Below, piece by piece: positions 22,149 to 33,700 of a stretch of 64,000 nucleotides of DNA. A program made the position numbers and the translations under genes. The notes under the pieces were generated by a model. The model worked only from the letters and a program-made list of their open reading frames with translations, was not told the DNA's origin and ran no database searches. This DNA is from Verrucomicrobiota bacterium. GTDB taxonomy: Bacteria > Verrucomicrobiota > Verrucomicrobiia > Verrucomicrobiales > Akkermansiaceae. How positions within the stretch are numbered: the stretch's first letter is position 1; every line of letters begins with the position of its first letter. Where the stretch lies: positions 124,001 through 188,000 of the forward strand of contig JAFLEH010000006.1 in NCBI GenBank assembly GCA_017301995.1. The letters are read 5' to 3'.

Positions 22149-25100
22149 ATGAAATCCAACCGTAGCAACCGTTTCCTCGGCGTTCTCCGCCGTTTCTTCA
22201 CCGCGTCCGCGATCGTTATCAGCGTATTCGGTACCAGCCACGCCCAGAACGCCTGGACCGGCGCCGAGAACTCCAACTGGAACACCACCTCCGCCAACTG
22301 GACGAGTCCCACGGTCTGGGCCAACGGCGCCGCCGCCACGATCCCCTCCGGATCGGGAAACATCACGGTTACCGAAAACATCACCGCCTCCGCCCTTACG
22401 ATATCGGGTGCGAGTGACACCATCACCATCGGCGCGGGCAATACGCTTTCGATCGAGCGGGCCACGGTATCTCCGCAAAATATCACCACCGGCGGCTGGA
22501 CGACCCAACTGCGTGGTTCGGGCACCTTGCGAATCGATGCCTCCGCCGTGTGGAACGGCAACAACTGGGGACCTGATAGCTCGGCGGCAGCCGTGTACAA
22601 CGCGGGCTTCACCGGGACACTCCACGTCGCGCGCGGTCGTGCCGACGTTTCTCCGGCCGGTTTTGGCGGCGTGACCGCGGTTAAGATCGGCAGTGGCGCC
22701 CAGTTTCTCGGCTGGACAGGGACCTATCCGCAGACTTGGGAACTCAGCGGTGCGGGAGCCGGCGAAGGCGGGCAGCCCGGTGCCGTGCGTGCGGCGGCAA
22801 GCGCCAACATGAATCTGACCGGTGGCGTGACCCTCGTGGGCAACACGGAGATCCTCACCCAGGACGCCAACTCCGTCATCACCTTCAACCAACCGATCAC
22901 CGGAACCGGCAACCTCACCCTGCACACCAAGGGCAAGTTCAATTTCCTTGGGGACGCCTCGACCTCCTTCAACGGCGACTGGACGATCAATACCACCGCT
23001 GGAGCCGCCGCATCCGCCACCATCACGTTCAACAAGACCGGAGGCGCCGTGGCCGTGCCGGCCGGAAAGACGGTTCAGTTCGGGACCGGTGGCACCGGTC
23101 AGGCGAATCTCCGCATGTCCGCCAGCAACCAGTTTGGAGCGGGTGTGCGCTTGAATTACGGCAATGCCAACGGCCAATGGGCGCGGCTCGATCTGATGGG
23201 CACCAGCCAGACGCTCGCCGGGATTCACACCGGTTCGTCTTCAACCACACCTAACGGCGGCATCGTCCAGAATCGCGAGATCAGCAACACAACCGCCAAC
23301 CGCGGTCTATCCGTCCTCACGCTCAACGGCAATACCTCTGATGCCAACTACCCTGTTGGAGGCTATCTGTTCAACGGATACCTGCGCGACGGTGACAGCC
23401 CCACGGACAGCCCCACCAACCTTCTGCGTCTCGTCAAGGAGGGGACCGGCACCCAGGCATTCGCCGGCCCACAGTTCCACCTTGAGGGGGGGGTTGTCGT
23501 CAGTGGCGGCATTCTCGACTTTGTCACCGGAAACTGCATGGACAACGCCAATGGCGGATGGACGGTCAATGCCGGCGGTACCTTGCGCGCGGTGGCCGCC
23601 CAGAACGTTTACGGTGGCCTCAATATGAATGGTGGCACACTCGCTGGTAGCGGCCTCGGGAGCGCGGCATGGGGCCATGTCGTGCTCGGCGGCACGCTCA
23701 CGGTCGGCGGCAGCCAAACCTCTGTGATCTCCGCTGACATGCGGGTCGCGGGTGGCAATGATCGCACCTTTGTTATCAACCCAACCGGCGATCCTTCGGG
23801 AATCGACCTCGAAATCACCGGGAAAATCGGCCACAACAATGGTTCGACCTGGGGCTACATGACCAAATCCGGTTCCGGCACGATGCGTTTCAACGGCTCG
23901 ACCTACAGCGGCACCACAACCAACAATGCCAGCGACATCGGCCGCATCACCGTCAATGGCGGCAAAATCATTTTCAACGAATACATCGCCGACATGGGCA
24001 ACGGCGGACTTGTCCTCAATTCCGGCACGGTCGAGGTCAATGCCAACAGCAACGCGGTTTCGTTCAGCCCGGCGATTTCCGGCATCGGCTCTCTCGTCAA
24101 GCTCGGCTCCAATTCACTAACCCTCAGCGGTGCCAGCAGCTACAACGGCCCGGTTTCCATCGCCGCCGGCACGCTCCAGATCTCCGGCGCTGGCGTTTTG
24201 GGCAGCGGCAACTACGTCGGGTCCATTGTCAATAGCGGCACTCTCCACGTCAACAGCACCGCCAACCAGATTCTTGGGGGAGGTCTCACCGGCACCGGCG
24301 GTTTGGTCAAGAGCAACACGGGCGCGGTCGTGGCCAGCGGGGTCGATATCGACGGCACCGTGACCCACAATGCCGGATCGCTTTTCCTGAGCGGCACCGA
24401 AACCGGGGCGATCACCGTGGCGGATAGCGCCACCTTCGGCGGCACCGTCTCCGCCCCTGCCATCACCCTCGGTACCGGCATCAGTCTGCTTGTCGATCCC
24501 TCCGATGCTCTCACTTCCTCCGGCGACCTCGCGGTTGGCGGTACGGTGACCGTGACCCCTGTCGGTGGCTTTACGCCCGGCACGCCGTTCACGGTGGTCG
24601 GCTACGCAAACAAAGTTGGCACTTGGGACCAGACCAACTTCCAACTGGCAAACGCCTCCGGGTACCGCGGCCACACCTTCAACGATACCGGCAGCGCCGT
24701 GACCCTCACGATCAGCGGGTTGGCGCTCGAATGGAACAACGCGGCGGCGGACGGACTGTGGGACTTGGATACCACGGCCAACTTCACCGATGGTGCCAGC
24801 AATCAGAAATTCATTCTTGGCGACGCGGTGACGTTCGGCGACATCCCCGCAGGCCCGTCGGCGATCACGTTGGCAGGTACTCTCCAGCCCGCCTCGGTGC
24901 TGGTCAATTCCCAGTATGAATACACGTTCGGCGGCACCGGAACCATCGCCGGTCCCACCGGTCTGACCAAGAACGGCACCGGTTTGCTCTATGTGGACAC
25001 CGCGAACACCTACACCGGCGCCACCACCCTGAGCGGCGGGCGGATTGCGGTCGGTATCAACAACGCCCTCGGAGCCGGTCCCATCATCCCCGGCGCGGGA

Positions 25101-28100
25101 TCTCTATCCAGTGACGGAGTCACCGCCCGTTCGCTCGCAAATCCTCTCGCCCTGACCGGCAATGTAAATCTCGGCGACGCCACCGAAAACGGTGTTCTAA
25201 CCATCACCGGGCCGGTGACGCTTGGCGCCGGCGCCTCGGTCACCACCGCCAGTGATGCGGTGCTTTCCGGATCGGTTCCCGCCACCGCCAATGGCCTGAC
25301 CAAGCTGGGCAGCGCCCGACTCACGCTAAGCGGTTCCAACCTTTTCACCGGCCCGCTCACCATCAACGCCGGAATCGTGCAACTCAACTCCACCGCCGCC
25401 TCGGGTGGTGCCGGCACCATCGCCATCAATGGAGCCACTCTAGCCGTCGGCCCGAATGTCACCACCAGCGCCGACCGCGCGATTGCCATCAGCGGGGGCG
25501 CCACCATCGACACCACACCGAGCAACACCTCCCAGACGGGCGTCATTTCCGGCCTGATCTCCGGCACCGGCGGGCTGACCATCGCCGCCAACGGCGACAT
25601 GTCGGACACCGGCGGTGGTGTCGGAGGAGCCAGCGGGCTTGCCAATACCGGCAATGATTTCACAGGAGATGTCACGATTACTGCTGGTTTGGTCCGTGCC
25701 CAAAGCGGATTCGGCAATGCGTCCAACAAGATCATCCTCAACGGAGGCGGCATTATCGACCAGAACCTCAATATCGCCTTTACCCGCGACATCGAGGTCG
25801 GCCCTAGCGGCGGTACCTACCGCACCTACGGGAGTGTCGGCGGCTCCGCTGGTCTCTACGGGGCCATCACCGGATCGGGCATTCTGCGGCGCACCGATGG
25901 CGGGACCATCCATCTCGCCGCCAATGGTTCGGGCTTTACCGGCACCTTCTTCAACGCACGTGGGACATTCTATGTCGATACCCAGGACTGGGCCGACGCC
26001 GACATCGTCCAGACCGACGGCACCAACGTGATGCGGATCGAAACGGCGGGCACCACCACGATCAAATCGCTCACCTCCGACCGTGATGTGGTGATCGCGG
26101 CTGGATCCCGTCTCAATATCGCCAGCGGAACCTACCTGGCTGTCGCCGGTACCGACGTCAACGGATTCTGGGTCCAAGGCACCACGGCCGGAAACGCGGC
26201 TTTCACCGGCGCGATCACGTCGTCGTCCGGCACGCTGAGCATTACCAACGGAGCGGCATCCGGAAGCCTCACCTCCACCGACCATCAGATTCGCGTCCGC
26301 GTTGAGGACTTCGACGGCAGCACTCCGCTGAAACTCGTAAAAAACAACCTCAACCACCTGATTCTCGACCAGCCCAACCTCCACACCGGCGGCACCGAGA
26401 TCAACGGCGGCCGTATCAATGCCAACATTTACACATGCTTCTCCACCGGGGGCGTTACGGTGAATGATGGCGGCCAAGCGTATCTCAACTCCGCGACAGC
26501 CCCGTTCGCGAACAACTTCTCGATTGCGGGTGTCGGTTGCCTGGAAGCCGCAGGCAATCTCGGAGCCATCCGTTTCGAGAGCAACAACCGCGTCAGCGGC
26601 TCGGTGACCGTCCAGCCGGCCGGTGCCCGTATCGTTGCCTACAATGGTGCGACGGGCACCGTGACCGGTAGTCTGCTAGGCACCGGGAACCTCGAAATCA
26701 ACGCGGTTTCGGCCAACCCGTTCAACGGCACCATCAACCTGAACGGTTCGGCGGCCAGCTACGGAGGAACCCTCGTTGTCAGCCAGGGACGTTGCAACAT
26801 GGCCTCTGACTCCGCGGGCGGTCTCACCGTCCGTGGCACGGGCAATTTCTGGGGAGAAGGCACTTTCGCCGGTGACATCACGCTGGAAGCGAATTCGACC
26901 CTCCTTATCAATCCGTCCACCTCGGGTGCCATCACCACCCAGGGCGAGTTGATCGCGCCGACCGCTCCGGTCAATGTGTCGCTCAACGGCCCGATGCCTC
27001 TCGGCGGCGGGGATGTGGTGGTCGCCCAGTTCGACACCCACAACCTTGACGAATTCGATCTGCCATTCGCGCTCACCACGCCGGCCAACTACCGCCCGGG
27101 CAGTGGCACCTTCACGCTCAATGCGAACGATGTCAGCGTCAGTGTGGTGGTCGATCAGATCACTTGGAACAACGCCGGTGGAAACGCGACCTGGAATCTG
27201 AACACCACCGCGAATTTCCGCCTATCCGACGACAGTGCCAACACCAACTTCTTCATTGGCGACCATGTGGTCCTCGGAAATCTCGTGGCCGGCGGCACCA
27301 TCACCGTTTCCGGCACCGTGATGCCGTCCAGCCTGACCTTCGATTCGACCTCGAACTACACGCTGCAAACCGGTTCCATCGGTGGCGGGGCGACGATCCT
27401 CAAGAAGAGCACCGGCATTCTAACCCTGTCCGCCGCCAACACCCACACCGGAAGCACCACGATCAGCCAGGGTGACCTGCGCATCGGCAATGTGAACTCG
27501 GTGGGCAGCTCGGCAGTGACTCTCAACGACGAGAACACCGGATCGGCCAATACCTCGTTCGTTGCCGCCGCCGCACTCAATGGGATCAATGGCAACGTGG
27601 TGGTGACCAACAATGGCACCGGCACAGTGACCCTCGGTTCGAATGCGGGCCAGGCTGGGTTGGTGGTGTATAACGGCACCTTCTCTCTCGGCAAGGCGGT
27701 GACCATCAACGGATCGAGCGACCGCACGACGTTGTTGGGCAAGATCTCCGGATCACCTGGCACAATCCGCATCGGCGGTTCCGCCAACCACCGCGTCACC
27801 ATCGCCAACGCCGCCAACGACTTCGTCGGCGATCTGGCGCTCAGCACCGGTGTGATCTATCAGAGCGATTCGGCGACCGCCCTGCCCGCCACCACTTCGA
27901 TCAGCAGCGAGGGCAACGCCCAATACCGCCTCAACAACGGCGGCACCCATGTGATCAACGCCTTGTCCGGCAGTGGTTCCACCTACATCGTCGCCGGCGG
28001 TGTGACCACCCTCTCGCTCGGCAATTCGAACGGATCGGGTACCTATACCGGCACGGTCTATAACAGCAACGCCGTGCTCTCGATCATCAAGAACGGCACC

Positions 28101-30617
28101 GGCACCCAGGCGTTGATCGGCGACAACACCTACACCGGCACCAACACCGTGAACGGCGGCATGCTGGTGCTCTCGCCGCGCGCCTCCCAGGCCGGAGCCA
28201 CCACCGTGGCCGACGGCGCGGGACTCGGCATCGGCGGTGCGGCCGGGTCGTCGTGGAACGCCGCGAGCTTGGCCATTGGCAGCACCGGAGCCACCACGCT
28301 CAATATCGGCAACTTCGCCGCAGGGGGGAGTCCTTCCGTCAATGTCGGCACGCTGACCACCGGTGGCACCGTGACCGTCAATGTGAGTGGAGCCATGGAA
28401 ACCGGAAGCTATCCGATCATCGACTACACCGGCGTGATCGGTGGCGCGGGCTACGCCGCCTTCCAACTCGGCACCCTGCCACGCGGGGTCGTCGCGACGC
28501 TCAGCCACGATGAAACCAACACCCGTGTCATGCTCAATGTGACCGCCGTCAACCCCGTGTTGTGGACCGGCAACATAGACGGAGTGTGGGACATCGGCAC
28601 GACCGAAAACTGGAGTTTCGACGGAAATGACAGCACCTTCATCCAAGGGGATGTTGTTCGTTTCGACGACACGGCTTTCGAGACCAATGTGTCCATCGCG
28701 GCTCCGGTCAGCCCCGGTTCGGTGACCTTTGACGCGAGCGTTCCCTACACGCTGAGTGGCGCCGCCATCACCGGAGGAGCCAGGCTGACCAAGAGCGGCA
28801 CCGGCACGCTCCTTGTCACCAATGCCAACACCTACAGCGGTGGAACGGTCATCAATGGCGGAACCATTGAATTGGGAGACGGCACCATTCAGCCGACCCT
28901 GACCGGCAACTACACGATCGGCACCGGTGGGACGCTGAAGGTCCGCTACAACACCGCGAGCGGTGCCCAGGCCCAGACCTGGAGCCGATACACGGGCGGC
29001 GGCACCTTGGTTCTCGCAACCGGCAAGACCTTCGACACCGCCTGGGGGCAGGCCGCCCTTCCGGCGACATTCACCGGCACTCTCCAGATCGAGGGCGGCC
29101 GGGTTCAGAACAACTCCGCGGGAACCGCGTTCGGATCCGCCCAATTGATCCGCGTGCGTCCCGGCGGACACCTCGCGCTCTACAACACCCCGAGCGGTGG
29201 AACCTTCACGGCCAACCTCGACCTCGAGGGCACTGGCTACGGTGAAGCCGGCTACGAGGGATCGGTGCGTCTGCCGGACAGTAACGCCACGATCGCCGGG
29301 ACGATCGCTCTCGCCGGTGCCACCACCATCAGTGGTTCCTGGTCGGGAACCGCGGTCTCCACCATCACCGCGCCGATTTCCGGCCCGTCCACCGCCCATC
29401 TGACCTTCAACGCCAACTCGGCAACCTTCACCTACGCCCTGGCGGGTGCCAACACCTACTCCGGCAACACCATTGTTGATCGCGGGGTTGTCCGCCTCGC
29501 GGCCGCGGATCGGATACCCGACGGTGCCGACAAGGGTGATGTGACGGTCAACGCGACCGGCGTGCTGAACCTCAACGGTTTCAGTGAAACCATCAACGGC
29601 CTCGCTGGAGTGGGACCGGTCCAGGCTGGCACCGGCACCCCGGTGCTCACCGTGGGTGCGGGCGACCGCACCTCGGCCTACACGGGAGTCATGAGCAACG
29701 GCGCCGGCACGCTTGCCCTAACCAAGACCGGCACCGGCACGCTGACGCTGGGTGGTGCGAACACCTACACCGGTGCCACCACGGTCAACGCTGGCACGCT
29801 GCTGGTGAATGGTTCGCTCGCCGCGGGTTCGGCCGTATCCGTCGCTTCCGGTGCCACTTTGGGTGGCACCGGCACCGTGGCGGGAGCGGTTTCCGTCGCC
29901 ACCGGAGGCACCGTTTCCCCCGGTGCCAGCGTCGGTACCCTCGCCACCGGAGCCGCCACTTTGGCAGGTACCTATCTGTGCGAGATCGACGGTGCCTCGG
30001 CTGACCGCGTAAACGTCACCGGCAATCTCAACCTGGCTGGTTCCACGATCACCTTCTCGGTACTCAACGCCCCAACCCAGCCGGAATACATCATCGCCAC
30101 CTACACCGGCACTCTCAGCGGCGCGCCCGCCAGTGTGACCGGACTGCCCGCCGGATACCAGATCGACACTGCCACCTCCGGCCAGGTCAAGCTGGTGCAG
30201 GTTGCCGGTTACGACAGTTGGGCCACAGCCAGTGGTCTGGACGGAACCAACAACGGCCGCGGTATGGATCCGGATGGTGACGGAGTGGCGAACCTCCTCG
30301 AGTACTACCTCGGTGGCGATCCGCTTGACAACGACGGCACGATTCTTCCGCAACCGCAGGTGACCGCGACCCACCTGGTCTTCACGTTCAACCGCTCGGA
30401 TGCGGCTGCGGCGGAAGCTGCCACCCAGGAGTTCCAATACGGATCCACGCTCGTCGGCTGGACCGGCCGGAGCATCGCCCCGGCCACCTATCCGGACGGC
30501 ACGGTCATCGAGGTGGTTGACAATGGCGAAACCGACGCCATCACCGTTAGAATTCCGCGCGGACTCGAAGTGGCCGGCAAGATCTTCGGTCGCCTGCATA
30601 TCGTGATTCCGGAATAA
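22149..30617 (+). CDS. Giant exported PATR protein (autotransporter-associated beta-strand repeats)
   Basis: 2822 residues. The N-terminus (RRFFTASAIVISVFGTSHAQ) is a signal peptide. Most of the protein is a predicted long beta-helix of passenger-associated repeats, e.g. LTKNGTGLLYVDTANTYTGA, ILKKSTGILTLSAANTHTGS and LTKTGTGTLTLGGANTYTGA. Four large modules each open with a W-rich cap (AWTGAENSNWNTTSANWTSP; WNNAAADGLWDLDTTANFTD; WNNAGGNATWNLNTTANFRL; LWTGNIDGVWDIGTTENWSF). The C-terminus has the Ca-loop DPDGDGVANLLEYYLGG and ends IFGRLHIVIPE. There is no outer-membrane autotransporter barrel, so export must differ from type V secretion. It is probably a cell-surface fibre or adhesin. Other large minus-strand frames across it are codon-bias shadows. 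Confidence 0.92.
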   Translation: MKSNRSNRFLGVLRRFFTASAIVISVFGTSHAQNAWTGAENSNWNTTSANWTSPTVWANGAAATIPSGSGNITVTENITASALTISGASDTITIGAGNTLSIERATVSPQNITTGGWTTQLRGSGTLRIDASAVWNGNNWGPDSSAAAVYNAGFTGTLHVARGRADVSPAGFGGVTAVKIGSGAQFLGWTGTYPQTWELSGAGAGEGGQPGAVRAAASANMNLTGGVTLVGNTEILTQDANSVITFNQPITGTGNLTLHTKGKFNFLGDASTSFNGDWTINTTAGAAASATITFNKTGGAVAVPAGKTVQFGTGGTGQANLRMSASNQFGAGVRLNYGNANGQWARLDLMGTSQTLAGIHTGSSSTTPNGGIVQNREISNTTANRGLSVLTLNGNTSDANYPVGGYLFNGYLRDGDSPTDSPTNLLRLVKEGTGTQAFAGPQFHLEGGVVVSGGILDFVTGNCMDNANGGWTVNAGGTLRAVAAQNVYGGLNMNGGTLAGSGLGSAAWGHVVLGGTLTVGGSQTSVISADMRVAGGNDRTFVINPTGDPSGIDLEITGKIGHNNGSTWGYMTKSGSGTMRFNGSTYSGTTTNNASDIGRITVNGGKIIFNEYIADMGNGGLVLNSGTVEVNANSNAVSFSPAISGIGSLVKLGSNSLTLSGASSYNGPVSIAAGTLQISGAGVLGSGNYVGSIVNSGTLHVNSTANQILGGGLTGTGGLVKSNTGAVVASGVDIDGTVTHNAGSLFLSGTETGAITVADSATFGGTVSAPAITLGTGISLLVDPSDALTSSGDLAVGGTVTVTPVGGFTPGTPFTVVGYANKVGTWDQTNFQLANASGYRGHTFNDTGSAVTLTISGLALEWNNAAADGLWDLDTTANFTDGASNQKFILGDAVTFGDIPAGPSAITLAGTLQPASVLVNSQYEYTFGGTGTIAGPTGLTKNGTGLLYVDTANTYTGATTLSGGRIAVGINNALGAGPIIPGAGSLSSDGVTARSLANPLALTGNVNLGDATENGVLTITGPVTLGAGASVTTASDAVLSGSVPATANGLTKLGSARLTLSGSNLFTGPLTINAGIVQLNSTAASGGAGTIAINGATLAVGPNVTTSADRAIAISGGATIDTTPSNTSQTGVISGLISGTGGLTIAANGDMSDTGGGVGGASGLANTGNDFTGDVTITAGLVRAQSGFGNASNKIILNGGGIIDQNLNIAFTRDIEVGPSGGTYRTYGSVGGSAGLYGAITGSGILRRTDGGTIHLAANGSGFTGTFFNARGTFYVDTQDWADADIVQTDGTNVMRIETAGTTTIKSLTSDRDVVIAAGSRLNIASGTYLAVAGTDVNGFWVQGTTAGNAAFTGAITSSSGTLSITNGAASGSLTSTDHQIRVRVEDFDGSTPLKLVKNNLNHLILDQPNLHTGGTEINGGRINANIYTCFSTGGVTVNDGGQAYLNSATAPFANNFSIAGVGCLEAAGNLGAIRFESNNRVSGSVTVQPAGARIVAYNGATGTVTGSLLGTGNLEINAVSANPFNGTINLNGSAASYGGTLVVSQGRCNMASDSAGGLTVRGTGNFWGEGTFAGDITLEANSTLLINPSTSGAITTQGELIAPTAPVNVSLNGPMPLGGGDVVVAQFDTHNLDEFDLPFALTTPANYRPGSGTFTLNANDVSVSVVVDQITWNNAGGNATWNLNTTANFRLSDDSANTNFFIGDHVVLGNLVAGGTITVSGTVMPSSLTFDSTSNYTLQTGSIGGGATILKKSTGILTLSAANTHTGSTTISQGDLRIGNVNSVGSSAVTLNDENTGSANTSFVAAAALNGINGNVVVTNNGTGTVTLGSNAGQAGLVVYNGTFSLGKAVTINGSSDRTTLLGKISGSPGTIRIGGSANHRVTIANAANDFVGDLALSTGVIYQSDSATALPATTSISSEGNAQYRLNNGGTHVINALSGSGSTYIVAGGVTTLSLGNSNGSGTYTGTVYNSNAVLSIIKNGTGTQALIGDNTYTGTNTVNGGMLVLSPRASQAGATTVADGAGLGIGGAAGSSWNAASLAIGSTGATTLNIGNFAAGGSPSVNVGTLTTGGTVTVNVSGAMETGSYPIIDYTGVIGGAGYAAFQLGTLPRGVVATLSHDETNTRVMLNVTAVNPVLWTGNIDGVWDIGTTENWSFDGNDSTFIQGDVVRFDDTAFETNVSIAAPVSPGSVTFDASVPYTLSGAAITGGARLTKSGTGTLLVTNANTYSGGTVINGGTIELGDGTIQPTLTGNYTIGTGGTLKVRYNTASGAQAQTWSRYTGGGTLVLATGKTFDTAWGQAALPATFTGTLQIEGGRVQNNSAGTAFGSAQLIRVRPGGHLALYNTPSGGTFTANLDLEGTGYGEAGYEGSVRLPDSNATIAGTIALAGATTISGSWSGTAVSTITAPISGPSTAHLTFNANSATFTYALAGANTYSGNTIVDRGVVRLAAADRIPDGADKGDVTVNATGVLNLNGFSETINGLAGVGPVQAGTGTPVLTVGAGDRTSAYTGVMSNGAGTLALTKTGTGTLTLGGANTYTGATTVNAGTLLVNGSLAAGSAVSVASGATLGGTGTVAGAVSVATGGTVSPGASVGTLATGAATLAGTYLCEIDGASADRVNVTGNLNLAGSTITFSVLNAPTQPEYIIATYTGTLSGAPASVTGLPAGYQIDTATSGQVKLVQVAGYDSWATASGLDGTNNGRGMDPDGDGVANLLEYYLGGDPLDNDGTILPQPQVTATHLVFTFNRSDAAAAEAATQEFQYGSTLVGWTGRSIAPATYPDGTVIEVVDNGETDAITVRIPRGLEVAGKIFGRLHIVIPE

Positions 30618-30687
30618 CGGCGGAACCTGCCGCCAACCAGGATTGTCCGGGGCGCTTTCGTTAGCCGGTCCGGGCAATCCGCCAAGC

Positions 30688-30711
30688 GGCGGCATGGGAA
30701 GCCATGCCGCC
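30688..30711 (+). terminator. Hairpin terminator after the giant PATR gene
   Basis: Perfect arms GGCGGCATGG and CCATGCCGCC with a four-base loop, followed by GCCCTCGTTTT. It lies 70 bases after the stop and 75 bases before the next gene. Confidence 0.65.
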
Positions 30712-30785
30712 GCCCTCGTTTTGAGCCCGATCCGCAGCGCGGAGTCGCCGACTTTTCCGATATTCTCATCCCCGATCCTCATCCA

Positions 30786-33700
30786 ATGAAAACACGCACG
30801 CTATTGCCATTGCTCGTCCTCGTGGCGGCCGTTCCCGCGTCCGCCGCCGAAATCAACAAAGCGAACAACACCACCGCGCTCAACAGCGCCGGCAGTTGGG
30901 TGAGCGGCGGTCCGCCCGGCACGGGCGATGTCGCGGTTTGGAGCGCGACCGTCACCGCCGCCAACTCCAGTGTGCTCGGCGGCAGCATGACGTGGAGTGG
31001 GATCAAGGTGACCAATCCCGGTGGCAACGTGACAATCGGCGCGACAAGCGGCGCCACGCTCAGCCTCGGGGCGGGCGGCATCGATGTTTCGTCGTCCGAC
31101 CGCAATCTAACCATCAACACGGCGCTCACGCCGATCGCGAACCAGGGGTGGAATGTCACATCAAGCAATCGCAGTCTGACGGTGGCCGCGCAGACCGGCG
31201 GCGCCGGAGTGACGATCACCCGCACGGGCGACGGCACGCTCAATTTCAACAATACCGCGGTCAGTTCAAGCTTTGCGGCGAATCTGGCGCTCAACGGCGG
31301 CACCACCCGATTTGTCAACGCCAGTGGGGCACAGACGTTTTCCGGCTCCATTTCCGGCATCGGAACGCTCGCCCGCACCGGCAACGGCACGTTGGTGCTC
31401 AGCGGAAACAACGCGGGCTATACCGGAGCCTTCAACATCACCAGCGCCGGGCCCGTTCATCTCGGCAATCCCAACGCGCTGGGTTCGGGCACGGTGACTT
31501 TCAACGCCACCGCCGGCGCGTTTCTCGACAATGTCAGCGGCGCTCCGCTCACGCTCGGCGGAACACCCAGCCTGGTTATTTCCAACCCGCTGACATTCGT
31601 TGGCACCGATGACCTCGATCTCGGGGCCGCCGCGGTGACGCTCAACAACACCCCCACAATCACGGTCACGGGCGGGAAACTCTCAAGCGCGGGCGCCATC
31701 GGCGCCGGATCAGGTGGCCTAACCAAAGCGGGAGCCGGGTTCCTCGATATCCGGACGGGCGCGGAAGCAACGCTCGCGGGCAATCTGGCGATCAACGACG
31801 GCATGGTGGAACTCAACGGCGGACGGTTGACCTTGGCCGCGATCACCGGCACCACGGCCGGTTCGCTCGTCTGGAACGGCGGCACTCTCCGGCCGCGGGC
31901 GGACGCCGGTTCCTTCATCGCGGGCATCGCTGATGTATGGGTGGGTGCCGATGGCGCCGTGATCGACACGGACGGTTATGTGGCCACGCTTGCCAAGCCA
32001 TTGCGCCACGACAGCCTGTTGGGCGAAGGGGAGGACGGCGGGCTCTTGGTTAGGGATGGCTTGGACACCGGCCGGATCACGCTCGCGGGCGCGAACACCT
32101 ACACCGGCCCCACGGTGATCGAGTCCGGGACTCTGGCAATGGGGGCGGGTGCCTCGATCACTGCCTCGCCGCGGATCGAGGTGCAAACCGAGGGATCCTT
32201 CGACGCGGGCACGGGATTCACCCTTGCGGACGGGCAGACTCTAACGGGGGACGGCGAGGTCGATGGCAAGCTGACGGTTGGAGCGGGTGCCACCCTGGCT
32301 CCAGGTGGGGTGCTTCCCAGTGCCCTCAAGGCGAATGACACCGTGACGCTCAATGGTACCGTCGAGATCCGCATTCAGAAAACCGGATCGTTGCTCAGTC
32401 ACGACGCCGTCCGGAACCTTGCGAAGGTGAACTACGGAGGAACGCTCAGCGTCACTCAAAGCGGAAATTCGCTGGGGGGCGGTGACTCATTCACCCTTTT
32501 CGACGCGCTCGAGTACTCCGGCGAATTCACCACCATCGACCTGCCGCCGCTGGCCGTGGGGCTGTTATGGGACACCTCGCAACTGGCGGTCAACGGCACG
32601 ATCTCCGTCATCGACACGCTTCCCGATCCGGTTGTTTCTCCGCTTGGTGGCAATTATTTCTTCCCGCCCACGGTGACGATCACCGGCATGGCGGGCTCCA
32701 CCATCCGCTACACGCTCGATGGCAGCAATCCGGGCATTTCCGCCACAGCCATCTCCGCGCCTAGCCCGGTGACAGGCATCCAGGTTCCGGACAGTCCGGT
32801 GCCATTCACCATCCGCGCCTACGCCACAATGCCGCCCGTTTCGCCCAGCGCGGAGGTCACCGCTGTCTATCAAATGCAGGGTGCGGCGGTCTGGACCGCC
32901 AACACCGACGGCAATTGGCAGGACACCGCGAACTGGCAGGATGGAGTGGTGGCAAACGGCAGCGGTGCACCGGCGAATTTCGGCACGCTCGCGCTCACCG
33001 GTAACCGGACCGTTTCCCTCATTGCTCCCGCCGCCGTTGGCATCCTCAAGTTCGGCGATGTCGGAAATGCGTTTGGTTGGACGATTGCCGGAACCGACGC
33101 GCTAACGCTGGACACCAACGACGGAGTACCAACAGTGGAAGTGGTGAACCAGTCCGCGACCTTGGCCACTCCTCTCGGAGGCAGCCAAGGACTGATCAAA
33201 ACCGGCGCGGGCCTTCTCGTCCTGAGTGGTGCCAACACCTACACCGGAGCCACCGCGATCAACGCGGGCACCCTCCAGCTTGGAGACGGCACCAACCAAC
33301 CGTCGGTCAACAGCAACTACACCATCGCCGGAAACACCACGCTCCGAATCCGCTACAACGCCGCCGCCGGATCGCAGGCGCAGACTTGGTCGAAGTTCAC
33401 CGGTGCCGGCACCCTCGCTCTAACCACCGGGAAAAGCAATGACTCCGGGTGGGGATCAATGACGCTGCCGACCACTTTCACCGGAAAAGTCGTCATCGAA
33501 GGAGGGAGGGTGCAGAATAACAGCACGGGCACGACATTCGGCAACGCTTCACTCGTTTCCGTGCGTCCCGGCGGCCAACTCGCGCTCTACAACGCGCCCG
33601 GCGGTTCCACCGTGACCGCCAATCTGGAAATCGCGGGCACCGGCTTCGGCGAGGTTGATTATCCGGGGGCTCTGCGCCTGCCCGACGCTTCCGCCACGTT

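Noticed and set aside
22083..29399. Several 250-550 codon minus-strand frames opposite the PATR gene (22083-23228, 24117-24674, 25440-26477, 27753-29399)
   Set aside because: They follow the codon periodicity of the plus-strand gene, are Gly/Val/Asp-rich shadows, and overlap a far better supported gene.
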